Origin: Anopheles merus
Lineage: Eukaryota > Arthropoda > Insecta > Diptera > Culicidae
NCBI RefSeq assembly: GCF_017562075.2
Contig: NC_054083.1
Span: 22,813,428 to 22,877,427, forward strand
Direction: 5' to 3'
Length of the DNA: 64,000 bases
In this document: one piece after another, positions 37,946 through 52,000 of the stretch
How the letters are laid out: each line of letters opens with the position of its first letter
Numbering within the stretch: position 1 is the stretch's first letter
Made by a program: the position numbers and the translations under genes
Notes under the pieces: generated by a model
Told to the model about the DNA's origin: nothing
Database searches by the model: none
The model's input: the letters and a program-made list of their open reading frames with translations, nothing else

Positions 37946-40890
37946 GTAAGTACTGTTCGGCGCTGCCTAGGACCCTCTTTGCTTAGCTGCAACAGCTGTC
38001 CGCATCTTGGTGCTCATCTGTTCATCCCGTTCATCTATCGTTCATTGCCCGTTTTCTATGCTTATACGACCTTTAACTTTAGTCTATGGCGTTATTTCAC
38101 AGGGGGTTTCTTTATCAAAGACAAATGCACTGCATATCCTTAAAATCTTAAGGTGTTATCCTTAAAATGAAAAATTGGAAGTTTAATTAAGATAAGATGC
38201 AATTCTCTCGGTATATTAAAAATTGCTTTAGGCAACCACTCCACAAACTTATCCAAAAAAATCAAGTTCATATGAATCATAGAATATGTATTTTGTTGTG
38301 CCGTGACCAGAATAATCTCTTCAAATGAATGTCGTTCTATCAACTATCAGCATTTATGTAAAACAATAATATTTTTTAGCTTCAGATATGTTGTGCAAAA
38401 TGTCCAACAAACTTTAAATAGCCATAAAAAAGGTAATAACCTGGTGAAGCAACCCCCTGTAAATATGATTTAAAAAAGATTTTATATTGTTTTTGTTCGT
38501 GCTCCGTGTTGTTCAATCATGAATCATATCACGTCTTGTTTTGGATATAACCTGTAAAGCTATATGTACTATCTCTATGCCAGCTTTCATTGCCAACAAA
38601 AATTGATGCTCATTTACTAAAGCTCCACGAGCTATACACTTTGAGAGTCCAAAGTAGTGGCCAAATTTCTTTAAAAAAAAAACATCATTTTCGCGCTCTC
38701 CCATACAGCTCCGCTAAATTCCAAAAACGATACTTCTAGAGTACGCTAGGCTCACCAGTTTGCAAACGCGCAAGAAATATAACATATAACATTACTGTAG
38801 GCAATACTGTTAAACATGCTCAACCACCGTTTTCTAACACATCACATTCTATTTCTCCCCCCTCCCGGTCAACTCCCCCATTGTGTCTTAACCTAGCAGA
38901 AGAGGAAGAGTTCGGTAAATACCATACAGTCTAGACTAACCATCCACATGCAAACAGGCCCGTTCCTTGTTTTTCTCTAACATTACAGCCCAAAACCAGT
39001 ATGCAATGATTCCATTACGCAAAGATTTACCTACCCTAGTTTACACCACAAATGTTAAAGGTTGTCACACTGTTACGTACGCAAGGACAATGACTTAAAT
39101 GTCCCACAACAGAGCAAGCAGTCTACCGTGACCGCGAACGAATGAAAGTTGGTTCTCCTGTGACCATCATGTGTGCTCTTTTCTCTATCATTTCTGATCG
39201 TTTTTCGTTTTGCATGTGTTTTCTGTGAACTGTTAGATAAATTTCTAGGATACATAGAAACGCACGAAACGTGGCAAAACGGCAGACAAACTAATGCAAC
39301 CATTTTTCTCTTCGCCCCAGATTCGCGGAAGGAAAGTCGGATAAGGAAATTTTAGATCATCTGTTAAAAAACTCCCGTTACGATAAGCGTTTGCTACCAC
39401 CAGTGGACGGTAAGTGGAAGGTTTTGAGCTGTTCATTTATTTTTCCTTTCATTTTACTTTTCAACCGATGGCGAACTTTTATCTCATGCCATGTGTATTT
39501 TAATAGGAAGTAGCTACTTTTGACCTATTCATTTTTGTTGTTTATTTGATCAAGTAATGTTTTTGAATAGTTTCTTTGAATTGAGCAGTAGTTTTCTGAA
39601 ACAATCATCCCGAACTAAATTTAATAACATTTCTTTTCTTTTAGTTTTGTTTTAGACATTTTAGATTGTCCAGTATCTCTGCGCCATTTGTTCACGTCTC
39701 TGTTAATGTCATCATTCTTATCAGAAACTTTATTCTTACTCAGTGTATTCTATGTTTCGTAATCAATGGGTTTGCTTTATTATTAATCAGTGGGTTTCAG
39801 TTGTATCATTCCATCATAACATTAGCAAATGTTTAGTCTTTTTTCATTTTTCTCAATAACATTACTTCTGTTTACCTTTAGCACTGGCATGACCTTCAGC
39901 AGAAGGAAAAAATAGTGATTATTGAAAGCAATGCTCTGAGTAGAAACATAAGTCACTATTTTTTCACACAAAATCTTCGCTTTCGTAAGCTTGTTTTCTT
40001 CCGTTTTCTTCACGCCGGCTTACCTGAAACTCATGTTCCGTTTGCACACTCCACTGCAATGTCATAATGCATCGTTTCTCCTCCTAATGCAATGTTTCCC
40101 CTCTATAGCGCTTCTCTTCATTAAACTCCTAGTAGTTTTGCAATCAGTAAAACAATTTTTTTCCAACCACCGTTCAACCGTTTCGCCACATCTACAATCT
40201 CACACCGAGGACGGTGACAAAGTTCAAAGCTTCACCGGAAGAAAAAACTGGAAACGAACGATCGAACACACACTATCCGAATCACCGAATAATCGTCTTC
40301 CAGCTAAATATGTCTTCCAATCTCACACTCTCTCCCTCTTTCTTTCTTTGTCTTTCTACACATATACACGAAGCAATTCTTAAAGTTGTCAAGACTACAA
40401 TAAACGGAATATGTGAAACAATTCTTTGAAAGATCTTTCACAAAAAAACAACCACATAGACTCACTTACAACACGCACACCTGTCCACCATTGTCTGGAG
40501 GAAAGGGAACAAACAGTCGACAGAAGATCAACTACCCCACCCCCCAACCCCTCCACACTTATCTTAAATTCACTCTCAGGCTACTACAGCCCCCCCAACT
40601 ACCTCCCCCGAACATTCCAAGGCTAGTGTCGTGTTGTTTTTGCTTCTTCTTCTTATCTCTCTTCCTCTTTGCAGATGCGGATTTTTGCTGTGGCATGCAC
40701 ACGCCGGAAATGGCTAAACACATACCGGATATGCGTGTTCCAGGACGACCCCAGAATCGTGGTCCGTTTGCTTTCCCTTGTGCCCTTAATTTTGTCTGCT
40801 ACCAGTTTTACGTCCGCTACTACCTACCTCTCTTGCTCTCTTTGTTCCATTATATTGCCTTCCGTCACCTGTTTCGGTTTTTTTCCAGTT

Positions 40891-40926
<36 letters not shown>

Positions 40927-43900
40927 ATTTTAGTGTTTTTTTTCTTCCTGACGCGCATCCCCTTATGGTTTGATTTCAATGTAACCTTTGGTTTGGTTTT
41001 TATTTGTTTCTATCTCATCGTTTGGCGCGTATGTATGATAGCGTTTCCTTATTGCCGGTGTAACTAGGTATACCGAGAAGCTCCCCTTCCCTACTGAATG
41101 TGCTTCATTGGTGTATCAGTGTGGTGTATTGCTGTGTTGCTATATATTTTCCTTTGTTTTCTATTTTTCCTATTTGCTTTCTCTTTAGTTCTCCTATTCA
41201 CGCATGAAACATACGCTTCATCACATAGAACATTATTTAATGCATTAAATGGCACTCGTTGCAAAATTTGTATTTCAGCACATTGCGACTATTCAATAGT
41301 TCTAACTGAGTTTTCCTTAATTTATCGGATTATATTGTTATTTTAAAGCCAAAACTACAACCAATGATTTGGAGACATTTTTTTAATTTTCTTTTTTTTA
41401 ATCAAATTTTTAATGAATTTTTTAATCAAACGATTTAAACATTTTTCCATACTTGATGCACATTTTTTTTCTGAACGAGTTTTGTTGCACAATTGTTTTC
41501 TTTTCTTTAGATACACTTTTACGTTCAACATGTCAAGTGTCTAATTTATATTAAGTATTTTCTTGTGACGATCGTTTGGTTTTAATTTCGTGCATTATTT
41601 TGTACTTTATGCCGCAACATAGCAGTAGAACCTGTGCAATGTTCATGCTGATTGCACGCGGACGAGGCAGCAGTGAACTTGTTTGATTTGTTTTTGAAGT
41701 CACGAAAACAAGACCGAGTCGTTGACCGTGTCCTGTCATAGTCACACGAAAACACCGTTGTCCTACACACCAAATGCATTATACGTCCCCTTATGCTTCG
41801 TCTCGTTGCAGGTACATTGACTGTGAACGTTAGCGTTTTACTATTAAGCTTAGCGTCACCCGACGAATCTAGTTTGGTAGGTGTGATACTTGGGCGTGAA
41901 TTGTTCATTGTTGCATCAAGCACAATTTCCTGCTCATCGTATCGTGTTATCCATCCTTGTTCTATTTTTTTTATCTCTCTCCATCGTCCCTCTCCAATTA
42001 CCGCACAGAAATACGAGGTCGAGTTTCTGCTGCAGCAGCAGTGGTTCGATCCGCGGCTCCGGTACGCCAACCAGTCCCAGTACGAGTATCTCAACGCGAT
42101 ACACCACCACGAAGACATTTGGTTACCGGATACGTACTTCATCATGCACGGCGACTTTAAGGATCCGATCATACCGATGCACTTCGCGCTGCGGATATAC
42201 CGCAACGGGACGATTAATTATTTAATGAGGTACGGGCGTGCTCCGTTCGCTGCGGTTGCCATCAGAAAAGGGATTTAATGGAATTTTCCAATTCAATTTG
42301 CAGGCGGCATCTGATACTGTCATGCCAGGGCCGGTTAAACATATTTCCCTTCGACGATCCGCTGTGTTCGTTTGCTTTAGAAAGCAGTAAGTAGAGACCG
42401 ATCTTGCCGATGCTTGATTTATTTAACGTCTTTCGGCGCAGTCTACAACCTCTCTTCTACTTTATTCCATCGCCTTTTCTCGCTTTCCACAGTATCGTAC
42501 GAACAATCGGCAATAACGTACGTCTGGAAGAACGACGAGGACACTCTCCGGAAGAGCCCTTCGCTCACGACCCTAAATGCGTACTTGATACAGAACCAAA
42601 CCATTGCCTGCCCCATCAAAGCCAGCTGGAGAGGTAAGTGAATGGACTTGCTTTGCCCCGCGGGCCGAAGGCCGCTCGGTACCGCGCCGCAAAGAACTGG
42701 AACTCTATTCCGCTCTGCAGTGTGGGGCAGAGAAATGGGAAGGGAAATGGAAAAAACCAACCATAACAATGCTGGACATTTTGCTCCAGCGGAGCACAGT
42801 GTTTTACGACCGGTTTTTTGTTAAGTCTTGTTTTGTTTTCATTATTTTGTTCGTTCTTTCTCTCCGCCGGTTCCATTTCTTTTCTTTGGAGCTGTAAAGC
42901 GTTTGCTGATAATGATTGTGGTTTTGAAATGGAACTTTATTGCATATTGTTTTTTTTTTTTATGAGAAACATTGTCCTATTTAGCACTTGCAATATTTTC
43001 TTTTGGATTTTCTTAATTTACCTATCCAGGTTTTAATAGTGTGTTGTATTGAATTATGTACATTATAATAATTACAACATTGTGTAAAAACGCAAAACTA
43101 TTTCGTTCTGTTAGCATAAGACAATTTTTTAAAAAAATCTGTTACATTTTTATCCTATATCCCTCATTCCTGTTGAAAAATGCACAGTTTTTTTTCCAAT
43201 TGATTGAATTATGAGTTCATATTATTCCTACATTTTGTACTGTAACTTTTCTTCTTCCAAGTTCCAACTTCCCATTCATTTCAATTGCCTTAAATCGGTG
43301 TGGTAATAATTCGTTTCGTTCGACTTGCTTTTCCGGTTATGAGTTGGCATGTACCATCTTACTGCGGCCACCTGCGGGTGGCCCAGCTGCTGGAAGGAGC
43401 TTACGCGTAAGCATCCTTCAAATGTCTTAAGATCGCCCGTGCCCACGCTTGCATTAGCAACTCGTTGACCTTAGGATAACACGCCTGCGCCCATTAGTCC
43501 GCTCATTAGAGTAATCGGGCGAAAATTGCAAATTATTGCAGCCCGTTCGTCGCGTGACGGACGCGTGCCATTTCTATTCCAGTCACAATTAAAACAGTGT
43601 GCAACTCCCACGGTCCCCGCAAGAGCGATGTAAATCAAATGTCCCATTTGGCCTCTTGCTACTCCCAATCGTCTACGCTCACCACGCTCCCGACGGCTAT
43701 ACAAGGGCGCTCGATGAAACAAGCCACGCGTTGGTAAAGCGAAGAAAAGCAAAGCATTCATTTATTTGTGTGTGTTTTTTTGTGTCTTATGGGTTTCGTT
43801 TCTTTTCTTTGGCCCTCTCTTGTTGGCCAGTAAGACAGAGACTCACGACGACATTACCATAGTTATATATTTTTTTGCTTTCTCTCGTTTACCCTCTTTC

Positions 43901-46053
43901 GAGCGATTAAATTATCCACCCTACTGTACGTGCAGTCCTCTTCATTAATTAATGAATGTGATTAAGCAGAGTTGTTCCTGTGCTGTGTAAGTGACAAACG
44001 CAAGGTCAACAGGAAATTGAAACATTGCGTGGGCAGACTTTATGCACCGGAAGGCATCTAGGGAATTGCAATTTGCTTGCATTAATTATAAAGAAAAAGC
44101 TTGTACCATGGGACATACACATTTTTGTTTGGTTCAGAGTAGGTAGTGGCACTGAAAAATCATGATTACTGAATAGGTTGGCTAATTTTGTGTTTGCCAA
44201 GTTTCTTTTCCAACATGTTGTACCTGTTACATTGAAATGTTTTTTTTTACATAAAGGGATATGATTAGTTTTTATAGTTTGCTAAAATAAAGTTGGTGTT
44301 TATAAGTTTGGGACATTCTTGGAATTGTTGGAATTGTTTCGTCCTATCAGTTTCACTTTTTTTACAATCTGCACTTTAACCTTTTTTGCACACTTTTTTT
44401 TTACTTACTTCTGCTTCTGCTCACGAAGAACGGTGGTACATTGAACATAAAACATTACGTTCAGAATTGAATTTAAAAGTATATAACATTTTTCTTACTT
44501 TCGTCATTGGTTTAATTGTTTTAGAAAATTTCATAATTCAGCCCTTTTTTCTTCTCCTCAAAAACACGACCGAAGATAAAGTGCGTTACGCATGCTGAAT
44601 ACACACAAAAAAAACAGCAAATAAACTCTTGCTACCCGTCCCCAAAACCTTCACCACCACAATCCCGATCCATTACCCAATGCCTCCCACCTCCTCTCCT
44701 CTCAGTATATGAACAACGTAATCAAATTATCAAGCAAACAACCCACAATGACATAATGCACGTGCAAAACATTTTCTTCATCAGCCGAAGGACAAACGTT
44801 GTCGGTAGAAGACGAAGAGTTTCTTTGTAATTTATGTCAGAGACGATTTGAGGAGCAAGGTACATACAAGCATTCAAAACTATTTCTTTTCCTTCCATCC
44901 TTCCCTGTTTGTTTGCCGAAACCCCTTCCCCTCATTCCCGGAACCAGAAAGCAAACTACACTCCTGCCGTTTATGTTTTTGGCGTCTCTTCGCTTTGCTA
45001 GCCGTAGCATTTTGATTTCGAGTGTTTACACCGTCTCTTTTAGGCTTTTTTTCGGTTTAGTGGGTTTGTCAACTATGGTTTTTGTTCTTCACTCTATCTA
45101 TCTCTATCGAGCTTCGTTTTAATCACTCTCGTTTGGAAACTAGCCTGGATTTGGAATCGTTGCACCTACTGCACTTGGTTTTTTTAAGTAATCTTGTAGC
45201 ACTTTTCGGATCGACTATGGATGGTTAGCTTCAACGATCATGAATTTCAAACAAGTTTTTCAAAAATGGTATCTCTAACTTGCATCGTTACGTAGGTTTA
45301 ATCTTAATTATCTCTTTTGTCATATCTTCGGCATTTAAAGATACAAACCAGCTAACAGAAGATGCTAATGTCGCTAATTAGTGTGGCATTACAAATTTGA
45401 AATGATTTGAAAACAGATTTTAGAAGACATTCAATACTAGCAATGAAATGGCACGTGTAAGCTCCTTCCATCATATTCTCGGTCAGTCAATTTTCTGTCA
45501 GTCGGCAATAGATGTAAAAATGCTAGAAGCATGAAATTTAATGCCTTTTATGTTATGTTTTTATTCTTTTCTTATTAGTATGCACCTGTACACAACAATT
45601 TAAACCGATAATACAGTTTAAGCTTGCTGTTTTCTTTTCAGTTTAAGTAGTGATTGTTGAGTAAAACATGTTATGATTTGTGATTTTCACAGTTCCAAAG
45701 TAATTTCTTTGGTTACACATTTTGTTCGTTTTCTTGGATGCGTGTTACTGTTCGTTACAAAAAGCGTTTTCGCTCTGTTATAGACAGCTTCATTCTTCTG
45801 ACATGTCCCGATTGTCTTACCGATTCCCAATGGCTCACTTTATATTCCGCTCTGTTATGTGCTGTTAGTTGTACTTTTCTTTCTCTCTCTCTAGTACTCA
45901 ATCCCGGTAGTGCGAAATCAAAGCGAAAATAACGTTTGCAAAACAATTGCATATTGCTATAAAAAATATTTCATCAATGTTATCCTTACAATACAGCCGT
46001 AGTGATCCGCAAAAAGCCAAACTCGTTGACCGTATGAAACCTTCTCTTTGTTT

Positions 46054-46090
<37 letters not shown>

Positions 46091-49000
46091 TTTTCCCTGT
46101 TCCTTTTACCCAATACCTCCAATGCCTATCTATGGCCGTGTGTTTGTGTATAATTTGTGTGAGTGTGCGTAGGAAATTACAGTTGTCTGAAGGTGGATTT
46201 AATATTTACGAGAGATCGAGCGTTCTATTTCACGACCGTCTTTATACCGGGCATCATACTGGTGACGTCATCGTTCATCACGTTCTGGCTGGAATGGAAC
46301 GCCGTCCCGGCACGCTCGATGATAGGTAAATGATCAAGCGAAAGAGCAGCAACAAAACAAAAACATTTACGCACACAAACATACACAGACAGATGTGAAT
46401 CATGCTCTCGTACCGGTGGCAGCGCCACAAACGGTGCCAGCCGGTCGGTCTGGCCTGCCGAAGCCCACCGAGACGCACATGAACACACCGACCGGACGCA
46501 CAATTCCATCCCGAACTGAACGGATCGATAGGCCTGACAAATACACTAAACTAGTTTGCTAACAAGCAAACAATCCCTCTGGACGAGCAACCCGCTCCCT
46601 GCTTCAAGCCCTGGAACGGGTGCTGTTGGTGGCTAGACGCGAGCACAACACACACGCTCAACTTCTCCACTCATCGATAGCAAACAAGTGCAAACAGTTG
46701 AGAATGCCAGCCCTTTTTATCGACACATTCATCTCAATCATTGACGTTTGCGGGGCTGTGTGCGTGAGCGGCAAACACGCTTGTAACTACTTGCATTCAT
46801 CAAACTGCATGAATCGATTTCGAATTTCAGTGTTTCGTTACCTGCTAATGTAACCATCAATCATGCAATGTTTCCTATTTTTAATTGTGCTACCGGAAAC
46901 TGTTTGCCATGAAGAAGAGCGCTCTTTTTACGATATTTTCTTAAATGATCATTCCTGTTACATTTCCACACTCACAAATCCACACACATTTCTTTACATA
47001 CCCACACGATAAGCTCAATACAAAGTACTGCATGATTATTCGCCATATTTTACCAAACCAAGTACCGGGCGTCTCCATTCGGCCACTCCTTGTCGCACAG
47101 ATATTCCTTTTTCGTTATCCTCCCTGCGTTCTTGTCGCCGTGTTTAGATTGAAAAAAAACACACAATGATCAACATAAACCATTCAGCCAATTAATGCAT
47201 TAAACGGTCTGCTCAGTGACGCCTTTCAGATTACGGTAAGAGTGTTCCTCCTGCCTAGATGTACAAATGCCTTCGGTTGTTATGTTTGTTACCTTTACTC
47301 CCGCCACCCAATGCTTGCCTTCTGGTCGATAATTCCGCCCCGGGTCGGTAAGGATTCTGTATAGCAGCTCCTGCTAGTGGGTTTTGTGTACCATTATCAT
47401 TGTTTTCTGGTTTGCTACTGTATCGGCACTGATTCGGATTAGTTTGTTTTAGTTTGTGATAGTTCCTTTCAATTTACAGCTCGAGCAACGAAAGCAAAAC
47501 ATTGTTAATTTTTAGTTTATGTTATTTTTTTATCACATATTGGAGTAATTAATACAATCGGTCAAGAGGGATTTTAATAATTTCTACATGAAAATGAAAA
47601 ATTAAATCTAATCAAATGCATTGCTTAATCCTTTCGTTTTCATCCCCATTTTCTTCTCTTTCTCTTTTTCTCTCTCTCTCTCTTTCTCTCTTTCTCTCTC
47701 TTCTATTTCTGAATTCCTTCTCATTACCCCTTGATGTTGATTTCATTGCTAAAATTGTGTTTAACCTGGGGTGTTAAACTCATTTGTTTTTTACAACAAC
47801 TAAAACATAAATCGAAAAATGTCCAACCTTTCATAAATTCAAATATTTACATTTCAATTCCCGTTTGTTTGCCCACAACTATCAACACACAAACATATTT
47901 CCTTCATTGTTCAACTCTCGGCATACGTTTCATAACCTTTTGACCCGCCCTTTAACCTCGGGGCATTACACCCAACGCCACCACTTCGACGTCCGGCGAA
48001 CGCTTCACGCGCTCAACAACAACAACAACAACAACCCACTAGGTAATTACAGTTGCCTGAAAGTAGATCTTATGTTTACGCGGGATCGAGCCTTCTATTT
48101 CACGACCGTCTTTATACCGGGCATCATACTGGTGACCTCATCGTTTATCACGTTCTGGCTCGAGTGGAATGCGGTCCCGGCACGGGTCATGATAGGTAAG
48201 CGAACAACACCCAAACCTGCCACAAACTGCCCAAACTCCCATTGTGCGTCTCCTCTAGCCACTGGCACACGTGCTGCAACGCGCTCTGTCTTTCTCTATC
48301 TCTATCTCTATCTCTGGCTCGTTGCTGGAGAAGGATGGAGTTGAAATGTGTGCATCTTCAAACTATTATTGTTGTTGTTATCATGTGAACCTTTCCTTGT
48401 TTATTTTTTTTCTGTCCGTAACGCACCTTTTCCGCCTACAATATGTATTTCTGTGTTGTCCGAGTGTGTTGTTTCACTGTCGGTGTGTTGCTCTTTGTTC
48501 ACTTTCACTCATCACTCTGAAAGGACGTTGAATATCGTCGCCGTAGCGTGGCTAGTTATATCTGTACTCTACTTTTTTCGGCATTATCTTCGAAAAGCGT
48601 ACTGAGCAGGTATTTTAAAGCAACTAATATTACCCAGCATATTATCGGAAGATATTGATACAACATAATTCCGTAAATTTTTAGATTTATAATGAAAGAT
48701 AAACTAATCATGGATTTCATACAATTAAACATCTAAATCAATAAGAAGGCTTCAAAATATAAATCGACATTGTGCACATTTGAAACAAAAGCATATAAAT
48801 TCTACTCTTCCAAGATCACTAACAACTGTAGCGTAAGCTTTCTGGACCTGGCCTACCCCTACATGTACTGCACATTCCTTTAACTGTAAAGAACATCTGA
48901 TGCCGCTTTAGTATTGACTCACCTCATTGAAAACCAAACGTTTAGTCTCAAGCACGTCATTTGGCTTTAATTCTGTGATTCATTCATTTAGCTGATCATA

Positions 49001-52000
49001 CCCGAAAGCATAAAATAGCCTTTACACCGAACGCCTCGTCCTCTGACCCATTAAACCTCGCACTAACCTAACAGAATGACAACCAATCATTCTAGGAGTG
49101 TCGTTCGGTGACCTTCACCATCGGCTATTTCCCGCACACCGACGAGGAAAAGTCAAACATACAGTGACTGCGTTGTACCGATCAAAACCGCTGTGTGTAA
49201 TGCAGAAACCGGTGGTAAGGGTGTAGCTGTATCCGGTTGTTTGGCTTTCGTTCGGGTTCTGCTGCAACGAACTGTGTCAAGGATGCTTGGGCTACTGGAA
49301 CGATGTGTACCGAGCGATAGTAAAATGGCCATCATCGTTTTGTAGTAAATGTGCCGATGTGTTTGCTTTAATTGGATGTGGTTAATTGGTAGAAACAGTT
49401 TAGATTTTCCCGTTTGGATATGATACATTACCTAATAAGAATGTGTGGTCGTCAGCACTTTGCATATCTATTACATCTTCATCAGTAACAACGTAAATTT
49501 CAATTTCAAATAAAATTTTAAATTCCAAAAACCTTCACTTAAAGTGTAACGAAAGTAAATAAAAATGATATAATGAAGCATACAAATAGATAAACACTTA
49601 TCTTATATACAGATATATACAGATTATATACAGAAACAGCTTATAATCTACAGATGCCCATTCTTCTTTAACCTTTTCTGCACATTTAGCTTATTCATTC
49701 TCCGGAATATTGCCAACGAAAAGCTTAATCACACATTAATAATAACAATACGCTATCGATGAGAATATGACAAGCGGTAGCAAAAAACACGCACCTCGTG
49801 CTTAATCGACTGCATCATTTCCCGCAAACCACTCCTCATCTCACCCAAGTCACCACCATCTCCACCATAATGCCTCGAGCAATGATTCATGCCATTTCCG
49901 TGCAGTGATGCATTAATGGTTTGCGCTATAATTTGTGTTGTTTTCTCCTTCATTCTTGCCATCTCATCGTGCCATGTTTTTATCGCTGGCCTTAAACAAA
50001 ATCTACAACATAAATGCATATCACCCTGCCCAAACTACTGTGTGCGTGTGTGTACGTGTAAATGTGTGTTGTGTGTTTGCTCGTATTGGAAACAATACGA
50101 CGGTACTGCAAACTCGATCGCTGCGCCAGCTTCATCCGATATGCACACATTATTTGTACAAACAACGACGTAAACCAACACCATCGCTCTCTCACACACG
50201 TACGTACATACACACGCAGTCACTACACGCACACGACATTAGGACGCCTGCAGTGAAGCGAAATGGGAGACTGTACACCCCACTGCCTTGAGACACCGAG
50301 AGACCGAGAGGGACTGGACGCGGAATTCATTAAAAATGCGACGTGCTCATTAAAAATGCATCACACGATGACCGCTTCAGGTTTTGCGCTTTTAAATGCA
50401 TTCACTCATACCATATTTTTTCTCTTCCTCTCTTTTTCCCCGTCGTTCTATTCCGGCCCTATGTGCGGCATGGCTATTCAACCGTGCAACAAACGACTGG
50501 GCGCCTCCACCGCGGCAACGAACGACCGGGCGTCCCCATCGGCACTGCCCCTTGACCCCTGACGCAGGTGTAACGACCATGTTGAATTTTTTCACCACCT
50601 CAAACGGTTTCCGCAGTACACTTCCGGTCGTGTCGAACCTGACGGCGATGAACGTGTGGGACGGCGTGTGTATGTGCTTCATCTACGCCTCGCTGCTGGA
50701 GTTCGTCTGCGTCAACTATGTCGGCCGGAAGCGGCCGTTGCACAACGTTGTATATAGACCTGGAGAGAATCCAGTTACTCAGGTAATGTACCGCCGGTTG
50801 CAAACTAAACACAAAACATTTCCTCCCCCACTTGTAAATGAAACAATCTCTCCCCCTCCACAATGGCCCCCTGTTCGGCAAAAAAAGGGAAGGGGGTACC
50901 ATACCACAACAAGAAGAAGAAGATGACAAAAACTATCCTTCCTTTCACCCCCTCAAAATACCACCCGCTCTTCGGAACATTCTGCGCAAAGCAAAACTTT
51001 CCCTTTGGCCAAAAAAATGTACAAGTCAAAGCTAAACACACGTAACATATCTGTGTCTGTGTGACGATGCGTTTTCAGTTTCCAGATGCGGAAACGAAAC
51101 ACACGTAAACAGTATCAGATTACAAAATGGAGCGCAAACGACTCGCATCCCTAGCGATTAGAAAACACTACACCCCCTTCGAGCACTGTCCCCCTCTCCG
51201 GTTGAAAATCCACCCACATCACCTCTCTACTCCTGGTTTTTCCGCACAATCGCTCACCTGATAGCTTGCTTTACCTATCATCCGTACCCGTACGGGTGGG
51301 TCAAAAATACCAAATTCGATACTGTCCTGTCAAAGAACACTGCATTGCACACGTTATTTTGTTTTGTTGTTTGAATTCAGTTTCTAAGCTTTTGTTTGTT
51401 TTGTTGATTTCTTATTTGATTTATTCTTTGCACTTACCCCTCTTCTTGTTTTATTTTACTTTTGTATTTTGTACCATATTTTGCATATTCTGACTCTTGC
51501 TTGTTCTTATTCTTTGTTTATTTTTTTTTGTTTTTGGTTGCTCTTTCATATGAATTACCTATTTCCTATTAGTTTTCAAGTGTCTTTAGTTTTCCTGTCA
51601 TGTGTTTGACCTATTTATAATATGAACCAACATCGCGCAAGTATTTTCAACTGAATATATTTCTTGAATCAATTAAAACTGATTAACACTTTAATGGAAT
51701 AAACCCAATTGGCGCTAGAATATGAAAAAAAGTATTCAAACCAATGACAAAAATCTCTCAAACTGGATAATCAAAACAAAACCTACCGTAAACCTTCTTA
51801 TCTAAATCAATCATGAAAACTATTACTCACACACGAACCACCGTTCACTAGTTTCACCAAATTGTATCTCACTAATGTCTCCATTCATTACTTCAAAATC
51901 TTTAAATCCGTCTCGCTGTTTCGATTTTATCTATCTTCCTGTACGCTTTACTCGTTGCACAACTCTTCTTCACTACCTTCTGCTAACCTCTCTTGTCTTG

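Noticed and set aside
38513..38704. 63-codon minus-strand frame in a channel intron
   Set aside because: Reads like a protein in places but contains a poly-A derived KK stretch, and no homologue or partner exon is known to me.
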